Assembly (NCBI RefSeq): GCF_013359945.1
Contig: NZ_JABWCS010000200.1
Location: forward strand, 59,354-123,353
Length of the DNA stretch: 64,000 nt
From: Paenibacillus agri
Lineage (GTDB): Bacteria > Bacillota > Bacilli > Paenibacillales > Paenibacillaceae
Direction of reading: 5' to 3'
The position numbers were made by a program, and so were the translations under genes. Below are positions 35,696 through 44,123 of the stretch, in pieces (position 1 is the first letter of the stretch; every line of letters starts with the position of its first letter). The notes beneath the pieces are model-generated. The model was not told where the DNA came from, did no database searches, and worked only from the letters and a program-made list of their open reading frames with translations.

Positions 35696-36631
35696 ATGGA
35701 ATGGGTCATTATTGGAGTTGTACTTTTTGTTGTGATTGTATTTGTAGCTTTGACGGTCAAAATTGTACCACAGCAGCGGGTGGGGGTTGTCGAGCGTCTC
35801 GGTAAATTTCACCGTCTGTTAAAACCGGGTCTGAACATCCTTATTCCAGTTATTGATCAGGTACGCACATATCATGATTTGCGGATTCAACAGGCGAATG
35901 TACCGCCACAGACAGTGATTACGAAGGATAACGTGCAGGTGCAGATCGACACCATCATTTTCTACCAGGTAGTTGGACCAGAAGAAGCCACTTACGGCAT
36001 TTCCGATTACGTCTATGGGGTGCGCAACATTTCCACAGCAACTATGCGGCAGATTATCGGTAAGCTGGAGCTGGATGAGACCTTGTCTGGCCGGGAAAAA
36101 ATCTCTACCGAGATCCGGATTGCCCTTGATGAGGCGACGGAGAAATGGGGCGTGCGGATTGAGCGCGTCGAGGTTATTGACATTAAGCCACCAGTTGATA
36201 TCCAGGAAGCTATGGATAAGCAAATGAAGGCGGAACGCAGCAAACGGGCGATCGTATTGGAAGCCGAAGCTGCCAAACAGGACATGATCCTGCGCGCGGA
36301 AGGCGACAAGCAGAGTAAGATCCTGAAGGCGGAAGGGGATAAAGAAGCCCGCATTCGCGAAGCGGAAGGTTTGCGTCAGGCGCAGGAATTGGAAGCACTG
36401 GGTGAAGCGAAGGCGATTCAAGCCGTAGCGGAAGCGGAAAAGGTTCGGATTGAGCTCCTTCGTACTGCGGGTCTGGATGAGAATGTATTGGCGTATCGCT
36501 CCTTCGAGGCTCTGACTGAAATCGCTAAGGGGCCGGCGAACAAAGTGTTCCTGCCTTCTAGCACAGTAGAGACCCTGGGTAGTCTTGGGGCGATTGCTGA
36601 AGTATTCAAGGCCAGTAAGGACGGAAAGTAA
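35696..36631 (+). CDS. SPFH/Band 7 family protein (QmcA-like)
   Basis: SPFH proteins form membrane-bound oligomers that organise lipids or regulate proteases. The 311-residue protein has one N-terminal membrane anchor, then a Band 7 domain (V-P-Q-Q-R-V-G-V-V-E-R-L-G-K-F near residue 26, then D-L-R-I-Q-Q-A-N and G-V-R-I-E-R-V-E-V). A charged coiled-coil with Ala/Glu repeats (A-E-G-D-K-Q-S-K-I-L-K-A-E-G) follows at about 195–250. The paired NfeD gene upstream supports the QmcA/stomatin-like type. Confidence 0.92.
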   Translation: MEWVIIGVVLFVVIVFVALTVKIVPQQRVGVVERLGKFHRLLKPGLNILIPVIDQVRTYHDLRIQQANVPPQTVITKDNVQVQIDTIIFYQVVGPEEATYGISDYVYGVRNISTATMRQIIGKLELDETLSGREKISTEIRIALDEATEKWGVRIERVEVIDIKPPVDIQEAMDKQMKAERSKRAIVLEAEAAKQDMILRAEGDKQSKILKAEGDKEARIREAEGLRQAQELEALGEAKAIQAVAEAEKVRIELLRTAGLDENVLAYRSFEALTEIAKGPANKVFLPSSTVETLGSLGAIAEVFKASKDGK

Positions 36632-36729
36632 GCAGATAATAGACAAAGGCTCCTTATTCCGTTAAAGTGGAAGCGAAACCGGGGGAATCAACCGGTTGAA
36701 TTTCCCAAACGAGTAAGGAGAGAAGACAG

Positions 36730-37185
36730 TTGACACAAAGAGAAATTTCCCCGTTAGTGGAGGCGCTGGGCTTGCAGCCCCATGTCGAAGGCGGCTGGTA
36801 CAAAAGGCTTTGGGTATCTTCTTTTGAGATTCCGCAGAACACGCTTGGTGAGGCTTATTCCGGCCCGCGAGGTTCGGCCTCTTCCATTTATTTTTTGCTC
36901 CATGGTGATGAAAGCTCTGATTGGCATACCGTGCTGTCTGATGAGGTTTGGCTTTGGCATTCCGGCAGTCCGATCGTCTTGAGTATTGGCGGAACCGGCG
37001 ATAAGCCGGAAGACGTACAGGAAGTGATTTTGGGTACGGATATCGCAGCCGGCCAACAGCCGCAGGCGATTGTTCCGGCAGGGGCATGGCAAGCGGCCCG
37101 CACCCTTGGCGATGAGCCAGCGCTGGTGTCGTGCATTGTTTCACCAGAGTTCCATTTTGATGATTTCAAGCTGATTGAAGAGTAG
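36730..37185 (+). CDS. Cupin-superfamily DUF985 protein
   Basis: This is a small cytoplasmic cupin of unknown function. It starts at TTG 36730 behind AAGGAG. The 151-residue product has the DUF985 pattern: L-Q-P-H-x-E-G-G-W-Y at residues 15–24, S-S-I-Y-F-L-L, W-H-T-V-L-S-D-E-V-W-L-W-H and P-A-G-A-W-Q-A-A. The conserved His and Glu residues suit a metal or sugar-like ligand site. It stands between the SPFH gene and a strong terminator. Confidence 0.87.
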   Translation: MTQREISPLVEALGLQPHVEGGWYKRLWVSSFEIPQNTLGEAYSGPRGSASSIYFLLHGDESSDWHTVLSDEVWLWHSGSPIVLSIGGTGDKPEDVQEVILGTDIAAGQQPQAIVPAGAWQAARTLGDEPALVSCIVSPEFHFDDFKLIEE

Positions 37186-37193
37186 GAGAGAGG

Positions 37194-37222
37194 CGCGGGC
37201 AGCGATTGCCCGCGTTTTTTTT
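37194..37222 (+). terminator. Intrinsic terminator after the DUF985 gene
   Basis: CGCGGGCA pairs with TGCCCGCG and is followed by eight T residues. Confidence 0.93.
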
Positions 37223-37341
37223 GTTTGTTTTTTTCTTGGAGGACAATCTGCTATACTTATCTTTGGTTAGTACCAGATTCTGGAACCTGTTTTAAGGTTA
37301 AGTATGGTGAAGCGAACAATACACGTTTGGAGGGTGAAGCA

Positions 37342-38178
37342 ATGAGTACATTGAACGGACCGTTCACGGGTGGACCTACATTAAATGACGGAGCGACAAT
37401 GCCATGGCTCGGGATCGGTGTCTGGCAGACCAAGGATGGCGACGAGGTAGTTCATGCGGTGAAATCAGCACTAGAGGTAGGCTACCGTAGCATTGATACC
37501 GCGGCGGCGTACAAGAATGAAGAAGGTGTCGGACGAGGCATACGGGAAAGTGGAGTGTCGCGCGAAGAACTGTTCATCACCACCAAATTGTGGAACGGCC
37601 ATCAAGGCTATGAGTCTGCGCTTCAGGCGTTCGAGGACAGCCGGCGCAAGCTGGGACTTGAGGTCATTGATCTGTATCTCATTCATTGGCCGGTTGCAGG
37701 GAAGTACCGCGAGTCATGGAAAGCGCTAATCCATCTGCAAAAAGAGGGCTTGGTCAAATCCATCGGCGTGAGTAATTTCCAAATTCATCACCTCAAGGAC
37801 ATTATAGAAGATACCGGGGTTGTGCCTGCCGTCAACCAGGTTGAATTTCACCCGCTGCTGACCCAGCGCGAATTGCTGAAGTATAGCCGCGAGCAGGGGA
37901 TTCAACTGGAAGCCTGGAGTCCGCTGATGCAGGGGAACCTGGATCTTCCGCTGATTCAGGAACTGGCGGCGAAATACGGCAAAACGCCTGCACAGATTGT
38001 GCTGCGTTGGGATATCCAGCAGGGCGTAATCACTATTCCGAAATCCGTTCATGCCAACCGTATTCAGGAAAATGCAGGCATCTTTGACTTCACGCTCAGT
38101 GATGAGGATGTCAAGGCGCTGGAAGATCTGAATCAGGACAGCCGGTTTGGGCCGGACCCGGATAATTTTAATTTTTAA
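37342..38178 (+). CDS. Aldo/keto reductase (AKR5-like)
   Basis: This is an NADPH-dependent carbonyl reductase in the cytoplasm. I start it at ATG 37342, which has GGAGG ten bases upstream; the frame runs on upstream without a site. The 278-residue protein has the complete catalytic tetrad: Asp52 and Tyr57 in I-D-T-A-A-A-Y, Lys82 in T-T-K-L-W-N, His115 in L-I-H-W-P. The cofactor segment I-P-K-S-V-H-A-N-R-I near the C-terminus is also typical. It resembles Bacillus YvgN/YtbE, which act on methylglyoxal and other aldehydes; its own substrate is unknown. Confidence 0.93.
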   Translation: MSTLNGPFTGGPTLNDGATMPWLGIGVWQTKDGDEVVHAVKSALEVGYRSIDTAAAYKNEEGVGRGIRESGVSREELFITTKLWNGHQGYESALQAFEDSRRKLGLEVIDLYLIHWPVAGKYRESWKALIHLQKEGLVKSIGVSNFQIHHLKDIIEDTGVVPAVNQVEFHPLLTQRELLKYSREQGIQLEAWSPLMQGNLDLPLIQELAAKYGKTPAQIVLRWDIQQGVITIPKSVHANRIQENAGIFDFTLSDEDVKALEDLNQDSRFGPDPDNFNF

Positions 38179-38222
38179 AACGCCCTAGCTTCGTAAAGGC
38201 ATTCAATAGCTTGAATATCGTA

Positions 38223-38261
38223 AAATAGCAGGCTCCCAACACGGGAACCTGCTATTTTTGC
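38223..38261. terminator. Bidirectional intrinsic terminator
   Basis: AAATAGCAGG pairs with CCTGCTATTT around TCCC/GGGA, with A and T runs on both sides. It serves the aldo/keto reductase and asnB. Confidence 0.9.
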
Positions 38262-38282
38262 TAGGATATCGACATGTAGCAA

Positions 38283-40127
38283 TTAACGGATAGCTACGTT
38301 ATATGTGCGGAGCCAGAGATCTACCTGTGACAGGTAGGCGAATAGCTGTGGACCGGACATCAATTGCCCGAACCAGGGCAGATTGGTGGAGGATTCCGGT
38401 GACGCGGCAATCTCACGGATTTTAGCAGCATCAATCAAAGGAAGCAGCGGGGACGAGGCGTCATCGAGAATATTCAGCATCCGCTGGCGCACGGCATCGA
38501 GATAGGCCGGATTATGTGTTTTGGGATAGGGGCTTTTCTTGCGGTAAAGCACATCATCCGGAAGGACGCCTTCCAGTGCTTTGCGCAGAATGCCTTTTTC
38601 CCGGTTGCCGACATTTTTGATCTCCCAGGGAATGTTCCAGACATACTGCACAAGCCGATGGTCGCAATAAGGTACGCGAACCTCCAGACCCACGCCCATA
38701 CTCATCCGGTCTTTGCGATCGAGCAGGGTGGGCATGAAGCGGGTGATGTTCAGGTAAGACATAACCCGCATTTGCGCTTGCTTGCCGGTTTCCCCGGTTA
38801 AGACAGGGACTTCGGCGACCGCATCGCTGTACCGGTCTCCCAGATATTCCAGTGGCCGAATCCATTCGCCGATTTCCGGAGACAATAATCCGGCCCGCAT
38901 CTTCGGAGCTACGGACCAAGGGAAGGTGCCGGAAGAGAGCATCTCTTCCCGGTGAAACCAGGGATAGCCGCCGAAGATTTCGTCAGCTGCTTCACCCGAA
39001 ATGGCCACGGTTGCCTGCTTCTTGATCTCACGGCAGAACAAATAGAGGGAAGAGTCCACATCCGTCATTCCTGGCAGATCGCGAGAGTATAAGGCATTAT
39101 CAAGCGCTTCGACCAGCTCGGGGGTATCAAAATTGATGTAGTGGTGGTTCGTGTTCAACTCTTCCGCCATCCGCTTGATCCAGGGACCGTCAGCACCGGG
39201 CTGGAAGGTATGGCTCTTGAAATGCTTGTCGTTGTCGACATAATCGACAGAGAAGGTGTTGATTTGCCCCTGACCGGTACGGTTGTAGTAGTTGACGGCC
39301 AGCGCAGATAAGGCGCTTGAATCCAGCCCTCCGGACAGGAGGGAGCAGACCGGTACGTCGGAAACAAGTTGGCGCTCTAGCGTATCCTGCAGCAACTCGC
39401 GCACCTTGGCGGCAGTTTCGTTCTCATTATCTGTGTGCTCGAAGCTTTCCAGCTTCCAATAGGCATAATTGCGCAGTCCTTCCCGGCTGTAGATCATAGC
39501 GTGGCCAGGGCGAAGTTCGAACATATCCTTGTAGACCCCTTGCCCGGGAGTGCGGGCAGGGCCGATGATGAAGATTTCTGCCAGACCCTCAGGGCCCACG
39601 ACGGGCTGCACTTTAGGATGCTGGAGCAGAGCTTTGGGCTCGGATCCGAAGACAAAGACATCATCCACCTGACTGTAGAAAAGCGGCTTGACGCCAAGGC
39701 GATCACGTGCGAAGAACACCTGCTCCCGCCGGCCATCCCATATGGCAAAAGCGAAGATGCCGTTCAGCTTCTCTACAGAATCCGGTCCCCATTCAATATA
39801 GGAATGGAGGAGAACCTCGGTATCGCATTCCGTGCGAAATTGATGACCGCGCACGAGCAGCTCTTTTTTCAGCTCAGGTGCATTATAGAGTTCTCCGTTA
39901 TAAACAATAGCATATGCATGGTCCTCATGGCGGGTAATCATCGGCTGTGCGCCGTTCTCTGGATCAATTACGCTAAGTCTGCGATGTCCAAAGGCGACAG
40001 GTCCTGAAATCCAGGTGCCTGCTGCATCCGGCCCGCGGTTAGCTAATGTATCAGTCATTTTGACCAGTAGTCCCGAGTGCTGCGTAAGATCATCGCGCCA
40101 CTGGATAAATCCGGTTATTCCGCACAT
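38283..40127 (-). CDS. asnB: Asparagine synthase (glutamine-hydrolysing)
   Basis: AsnB makes asparagine from aspartate, ATP and glutamine. The 614-residue protein begins M-C-G-I-T-G-F, exposing the Cys2 nucleophile of the glutaminase domain, with R-G-P-D-A-A-G and V-Y-N-G-E-L-Y following. The synthetase domain has the PP-loop L-L-S-G-G-L-D-S-S-A near residue 260. V-R-V-P-Y-C-D-H-R-L and K-S-P-Y-P-K-T-H-N-P come near the end. It is divergent from the small unknown gene at 40271. No leader RNA was recognised. Confidence 0.95.
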   Translation of the reverse strand: MCGITGFIQWRDDLTQHSGLLVKMTDTLANRGPDAAGTWISGPVAFGHRRLSVIDPENGAQPMITRHEDHAYAIVYNGELYNAPELKKELLVRGHQFRTECDTEVLLHSYIEWGPDSVEKLNGIFAFAIWDGRREQVFFARDRLGVKPLFYSQVDDVFVFGSEPKALLQHPKVQPVVGPEGLAEIFIIGPARTPGQGVYKDMFELRPGHAMIYSREGLRNYAYWKLESFEHTDNENETAAKVRELLQDTLERQLVSDVPVCSLLSGGLDSSALSALAVNYYNRTGQGQINTFSVDYVDNDKHFKSHTFQPGADGPWIKRMAEELNTNHHYINFDTPELVEALDNALYSRDLPGMTDVDSSLYLFCREIKKQATVAISGEAADEIFGGYPWFHREEMLSSGTFPWSVAPKMRAGLLSPEIGEWIRPLEYLGDRYSDAVAEVPVLTGETGKQAQMRVMSYLNITRFMPTLLDRKDRMSMGVGLEVRVPYCDHRLVQYVWNIPWEIKNVGNREKGILRKALEGVLPDDVLYRKKSPYPKTHNPAYLDAVRQRMLNILDDASSPLLPLIDAAKIREIAASPESSTNLPWFGQLMSGPQLFAYLSQVDLWLRTYNVAIR

Positions 40128-40270
40128 GATGTTTCATCCTCTCTTTTGTGCGATTGTTGTCCTTTCTTTTTGCCAAGTAATACAGATATATGCCGAAGCA
40201 AGGAATAAAATGTATGTCCTTATCCGAACACTAGAGAAGAGGGAAATTTGCCGGGAAGGATGGATGACAA

Positions 40271-40627
40271 GTGTATTATATTAAAGATGCCAAAATTCGC
40301 AGAATGACGGAATATGACGGTGCGCCATGCGCAGAGGTAGGGGTATTGTCAGGGGCTGCCGAGGATTCCGGGCTGCTTGTATATATCGTGGAGGACGAGC
40401 GCGAGGACGGGTACGAAATTGTGCGTATTGTGACGAATGATGCCAGCACTGCTACGGATTGGTTCGACAATAACCTGCATGATGCCTTTGTGGATGTGAC
40501 TTCAAGTGCCTTTACCGGCAGCATTGTTATGAGCCCTGAAGAGGAACGATCCAAGTTCCAGCGAGAGCTGTTGATTTTTGGGGATTTGAAGAAGCAGCTG
40601 GAGGATCATTTTCGGGGACTCTCCTAA
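40271..40627 (+). CDS. Hypothetical small protein
   Basis: This 118-residue acidic protein starts at GTG 40271, behind AAGGAT. It has no membrane segments or known motif that I recognise. It is rich in Asp and Glu with an alternating pattern typical of an alpha/beta fold, and ends with an amphipathic helix (F-G-D-L-K-K-Q-L-E-D-H-F). A terminator follows, so it is probably expressed alone. The function is unknown. Confidence 0.7.
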   Translation: MYYIKDAKIRRMTEYDGAPCAEVGVLSGAAEDSGLLVYIVEDEREDGYEIVRIVTNDASTATDWFDNNLHDAFVDVTSSAFTGSIVMSPEEERSKFQRELLIFGDLKKQLEDHFRGLS

Positions 40628-40651
40628 AAAAGAAAGCCCGGTTTCGCTTTG

Positions 40652-40680
40652 TCAAAGACCCGCTTAAGGCGGGTCTTTGT
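40652..40680 (+). terminator. Intrinsic terminator
   Basis: CAAAGACCCGC pairs with GCGGGTCTTTG; the T run is short, so strength is uncertain. Confidence 0.7.
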
Positions 40681-40765
40681 GCATGGTGATCTCGTGAGAG
40701 CGCCCGGAAGAAGGTGCTGATTAGATGAGAAAATGAAAAAAATATGCGTTTTCCATTGTTATGCC

Positions 40766-40793
40766 TTGAAAAAAAAGCTGAATAAGGTATAAT
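40766..40793 (+). promoter_or_regulatory. Promoter of the tRNA-Arg gene
   Basis: TTGAAA (40766–40771) and a perfect TATAAT (40788–40793) are 16 bp apart, about 30 bp before the tRNA. Confidence 0.8.
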
Positions 40794-40821
40794 AGATAAC
40801 GTTGCGTTAATACATAGACAT

Positions 40822-40895
40822 GTCCCGGTAGCTCAGCTGGATAGAGCATGCGCCTTCTAAGCGCACGGTCGGGGGTTCGAATCCCTTCCGGGACG
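40822..40895 (+). tRNA. tRNA-Arg (anticodon UCU)
   Basis: A complete cloverleaf of 74 nt can be drawn. The acceptor GTCCCGG pairs with CCGGGAC with discriminator G, and the D arm is GCTC…GAGC. The anticodon stem TGCGC/GCGCA closes the loop CTTCTAA, and the T arm is GGGGGTTCGAATCCC. The loop gives anticodon TCT, reading AGA. CCA is not encoded. It has its own promoter and terminator. Confidence 0.96.
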
Positions 40896-40900
40896 TCATG

Positions 40901-40928
40901 AAAAAGCCTTCCATATGGAAGGCTTTTT
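40901..40928. terminator. Terminator of the tRNA-Arg gene
   Basis: AAAAAGCCTTCC and GGAAGGCTTTTT form a perfect stem with A and T runs on both sides. It can also end the convergent serine hydrolase transcript. Confidence 0.93.
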
Positions 40929-40973
40929 CTGTGTTTTCTGTTACTTTTCTCGGATAGGAGTGCTGTCGTCAGC

Positions 40974-41882
40974 TTACAACTGTGGCCATATCTCTGACCA
41001 TACGGCATTCAAGATTCCTTGCATATTCTCCTCTTGGCTGTTAATGGCGATGACAGCCTGCTTGTCCGGTAGGACAATACAGAACTGTCCGTAGGCTCCA
41101 TCTGCCCGGTAGGCCTGATGCGTACACATCCAAAACTGGCAGCCGTAGCCTTGTCCCCAATCCGCCGGTCCATCGTTATCGATCCGCTTCCCGGTAGCAT
41201 AGTCAATCCACTCGGCCGGGATCAATTGCTTACCTTCCCACTGTCCTCTTTGCAGCATAAGCTGTCCAAAACGACTCAATTCTTCTGTATTGATCACAAG
41301 CCCAGCGCAGCCGAGTGTTCTGCCAAGCGGGGTAGTCTCCCAGTAGACATCGTGGATGCCAAGCGGTGCGAACAGGCGCGGGACGAGATAGTCTTTCACA
41401 GTTTCACCTACGGCTTCTTGTATCATAGCCGAGATCATGATGGTGTCCCCACTGCTGTACATGAACTTTTCACCTGGTTCACGGTCGAGCGGCAAGGATA
41501 GATAATGCTTTACCCAATCTTTCTCGGGCAAAGTGGCTCGTTCTTCCGCCCAGAATGGCGGGTTATCATGTCCTGAAGACATACGAAGTAAATCATAAAG
41601 TGTCAGCTCACCCGGCTGCATGGAGTCATCAGTGACACCGGGTAGAGGAGGATACTCGGGAAAAAGATCCTTGAGTTTGGTATCCAGTGAGAGCTTGCCT
41701 TCTTCAATGGCCAGTCCAGCTGCCATAGCGGTAAAGGATTTGCTGATCGAATGCTGGATACGGCGGACATCTTCCGCGAACGCTACTTTGCCCAGCAACT
41801 TTCCTTGTTGCAAGACACGGATGCCAAAAACATTCAGCCCGGATTCCCGGATCAGGGTTTCAAATGAGGTCAAGTTGAGCAT
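40974..41882 (-). CDS. Serine hydrolase, beta-lactamase class C/esterase-like
   Basis: This is a second member of the beta-lactamase-like serine hydrolase superfamily. I start it at ATG 41882, behind AGAAGGG; upstream in-frame codons are AT-rich and lack a site. The 302-residue product has S-x-x-K as S-I-S-K at residues 45–48 and Y-S-S in F-M-Y-S-S-G-D-T. A late D-G-A-Y-G-Q segment stands in the third-motif position. There is no signal peptide. It is divergent from the LacI-type regulator with a LacI/cre-like operator 62 bp upstream of its start, so it may belong to the same regulon. The substrate is unknown. Confidence 0.85.
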   Translation of the reverse strand: MLNLTSFETLIRESGLNVFGIRVLQQGKLLGKVAFAEDVRRIQHSISKSFTAMAAGLAIEEGKLSLDTKLKDLFPEYPPLPGVTDDSMQPGELTLYDLLRMSSGHDNPPFWAEERATLPEKDWVKHYLSLPLDREPGEKFMYSSGDTIMISAMIQEAVGETVKDYLVPRLFAPLGIHDVYWETTPLGRTLGCAGLVINTEELSRFGQLMLQRGQWEGKQLIPAEWIDYATGKRIDNDGPADWGQGYGCQFWMCTHQAYRADGAYGQFCIVLPDKQAVIAINSQEENMQGILNAVWSEIWPQL

Positions 41883-41943
41883 AGTTTCCCTTCTTTCTGC
41901 AAATGCTTCTATAAGTGTACAACTTGATGGAGAAACAATACAA

Positions 41944-41959
41944 GTGGAAACGTTTCCTG
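41944..41959. promoter_or_regulatory. LacI/cre-type operator upstream of the serine hydrolase
   Basis: GGAAACGTTTCC is a perfect 12-bp palindrome with the central CG of LacI/CcpA-family sites. It shares the core AAACGTTT with the stronger site at 42212–42229. Confidence 0.7.
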
Positions 41960-42135
41960 AAATAGTAAAGAAAAAAACGGAAATCAGGTTCTTCAAGCTC
42001 TTTACTAAGTTAATGGAATGAAATGATTCAAAGATAAAATTACTTTTATTAGTTATTGACATAAATTATGATTTAAAGTGAATAAAATTCTACTGAATAA
42101 TTAAATTGCTACTTTTTTGATGTTAGATATTTTTG

Positions 42136-42164
42136 TTGACAATCCCAAAAATGATGTTCATAAT
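42136..42164 (+). promoter_or_regulatory. Promoter of the lacI-type gene and glycan operon
   Basis: A perfect TTGACA (42136–42141) is followed after 17 bp by CATAAT (42159–42164). The perfect operator lies about 45 bp downstream of the expected start point, where a bound repressor would block elongation. Confidence 0.75.
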
Positions 42165-42211
42165 GAACAAAGAAAGCGAATACAGCTAGAGAAGAGTTTC
42201 TTATTGTTATC

Positions 42212-42229
42212 ATGGGAAACGTTTCCCAT
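42212..42229. promoter_or_regulatory. Perfect 18-bp LacI-type operator
   Basis: ATGGGAAACGTTTCCCAT is an uninterrupted 18-bp palindrome between promoter and regulator gene, consistent with autoregulation. CcpA could also bind, because it fits the cre pattern loosely. Confidence 0.82.
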
Positions 42230-42299
42230 AGATTTTAGTTGTTTTCATAACCATGTTTTACGTTATGAGAATTTGATAACCGGAGTGGAGAGAAAGAAC

Positions 42300-43310
42300 A
42301 TGAATATTAAGGATATTGCCAAACTATCAGGTGTCGGCATAGCCACGGTCTCGCGGGTCATCAATAATACCGGCGTAGTCAGTGAGGCTACCAGGGCCAA
42401 GGTTATGGAAGTTGTTAAAGAGTACAACTACATTCCTAACGGAAATGCACGCAACCTGAAAAAGACACAATCCAATACGATTGCACTCATGGTTAAAGGG
42501 ATTTCCAACCCGTTCTTCGCCAATATGATCAAGGAAGTTGAGCGCCAGGTCAACCTGCGCGGCTGTCCGCTCTTGATCCAGCATGTCGAAGACGGGGTGG
42601 ACGAGATTAACACAGCCCTTCAACTGGTCAAGGAGAAGAATCTTTACGGAGTTATTTTCATGGGCGGTACTTATGACCACTCAGAAGAAAAGTTCAAGCA
42701 ATTATCCATTCCATTCGTGCTTACGACCATCACAACGACGCAGGATGTTGATCCTTCGGTCTTTTCCAGTGTGGTCATTGACGATGTTCAGGAATCGTAT
42801 AAGGCAACAAGCTATCTGATCTCGCTTGGTCATCGGAAGATTTGCTTCTTGGCCAGGTTCCCGTTGGTGCAGCATACGACTGGGAACAGACGCTTGCTGG
42901 GGTACATCAAGGCACTTGAGGAGCATGGTATTGAGTATGATCCCGCGCTGGTGGAGGATTGTGAATACAGTCCAAGTTCGGGGTTCACGGCAACCAAACG
43001 CCTGCTCAACAAGAAGAAGGAAATCACCGCTGTGTTTGCAGCATCGGATACGATTGCGATCGGGGCAGCCAAAGCGCTGCTGTCGCTCGGACTTTCCATC
43101 CCGAATGATGTGTCGATCATCGGCTTTGACGGCATTGAGATGGCCGAGTATTATCACCCATCCCTCGATACCATCAGCCAGCCTGGTGTGGACATGGCGA
43201 AAGCCAGCGTTGAAATTTTGTTTGATCTGATCTCGGGGCAATCTGCGAACAAGCACACGGTATTCGAATCGGTGCTGGTTAAGCGCGGGTCTTGCAGAAA
43301 AATCAAATAA
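42300..43310 (+). CDS. LacI-family transcriptional regulator
   Basis: This is the probable repressor of the downstream glycan operon. I start it at ATG 42300, behind GGAG; the frame is open upstream but that part is AT-rich and contains the operator and promoter. The 336-residue protein begins M-N-I-K-D-I-A-K-L-S-G-V-G-I-A-T-V-S-R-V with the LacI helix-turn-helix, followed by the hinge helix (N-A-R-N-L-K). The sugar-binding core has F-A-A-S-D-T-I-A-I-G-A and I-G-F-D-G-I-E. It lies 34 bp before the esterase gene with no terminator between. Confidence 0.94.
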   Translation: MNIKDIAKLSGVGIATVSRVINNTGVVSEATRAKVMEVVKEYNYIPNGNARNLKKTQSNTIALMVKGISNPFFANMIKEVERQVNLRGCPLLIQHVEDGVDEINTALQLVKEKNLYGVIFMGGTYDHSEEKFKQLSIPFVLTTITTTQDVDPSVFSSVVIDDVQESYKATSYLISLGHRKICFLARFPLVQHTTGNRRLLGYIKALEEHGIEYDPALVEDCEYSPSSGFTATKRLLNKKKEITAVFAASDTIAIGAAKALLSLGLSIPNDVSIIGFDGIEMAEYYHPSLDTISQPGVDMAKASVEILFDLISGQSANKHTVFESVLVKRGSCRKIK

Positions 43311-43344
43311 ATCGGCGTCAGTATTGAACCAAAGGAGATAGCAT

Positions 43345-44094
43345 ATGGCACTTTTAACTGTTGAGACAGGTTCTCCTACCTTGAGAATGACGACCACAGT
43401 CAATATCATCTCACCCGTTGATGCCGGCACAGGATCAGGCGGAACGCTTTATCTGCTGCACGGCGCGGGTGACAATGCTAGCACTTGGCACAGACTAACC
43501 ACCGCAGAGCTGTATGCAAGCCAATATGGCTGCACGGTGATTATGCCTCAAGTGGGCAGAAGTTACTACACGGACATGGAGTACGGGTTAGATTACTTCC
43601 GCTATATTACACAGGAACTGCCCGAGTTCTGCGCGCGTCTGCTCAATCTTGAGACCGACCCGCAGAAGACGTTCATCGCTGGTTTGTCGATGGGCGGGTA
43701 CGGCGCACTGAAATGTGCACTGACTTATCCGGAACGCTACAGCAAGGTCGTGTCCTTGTCTGGCGTCACTGATCTTCAGAAACGCTTGAATGATCCGCAC
43801 ATGGGCCCGGAGATGTCAAGGGAGATGATGGGGGTCTTTGGCAATGGGTTGCAGGTGAAGCCGGACCAAGATATCCGCGCGCTCGCGGACAAGCTGGTGA
43901 AGGATAACAGGGCGTTACCGGCCATTCTGACCTGCTGCGGCTCGGAGGATCCTTTTGCCGAGATGAACCGGGATTTCGCCTCATATATGGAGACGACACC
44001 TTATGATTTCAGATATGTTGAAACCCCCGGCATGCATGAATGGCGATTCTGGGAGCGGCATCTGAAGACAACCTTTGATTTTCTGTATAACTAA
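43345..44094 (+). CDS. Alpha/beta-hydrolase esterase (EstA/CE1-like)
   Basis: This is a cytoplasmic serine esterase of 249 residues. It shows the oxyanion-side L-L-H-G-A-G-D-N near residue 37, nucleophile Ser115 in G-L-S-M-G-G-Y-G-A, an Asp near S-E-D-P-F and the catalytic His in G-M-H-E-W. This pattern fits the family of tributyrin esterase, S-formylglutathione hydrolase and CE1 carbohydrate esterases. With no signal peptide, it would act on imported material; in this operon a role in removing acyl groups from imported glucans is plausible but unproven. Confidence 0.88.
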   Translation: MALLTVETGSPTLRMTTTVNIISPVDAGTGSGGTLYLLHGAGDNASTWHRLTTAELYASQYGCTVIMPQVGRSYYTDMEYGLDYFRYITQELPEFCARLLNLETDPQKTFIAGLSMGGYGALKCALTYPERYSKVVSLSGVTDLQKRLNDPHMGPEMSREMMGVFGNGLQVKPDQDIRALADKLVKDNRALPAILTCCGSEDPFAEMNRDFASYMETTPYDFRYVETPGMHEWRFWERHLKTTFDFLYN

Positions 44095-44123
44095 AAGTCT
44101 CAAGTAGAGTGAGGAGATGCAAT

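Noticed and set aside
40822..40895. tRNA-Arg(UCU) considered as the tRNA sensed by the argS T-box
   Set aside because: The specifier reads CGC, which needs a different tRNA-Arg isoacceptor.
42212..42229. Palindrome considered purely as a CcpA cre site
   Set aside because: It is longer and more symmetric than a typical cre and sits beside a lacI-type gene with a second copy of the core, so the local regulator is the simpler explanation; CcpA binding is still possible.
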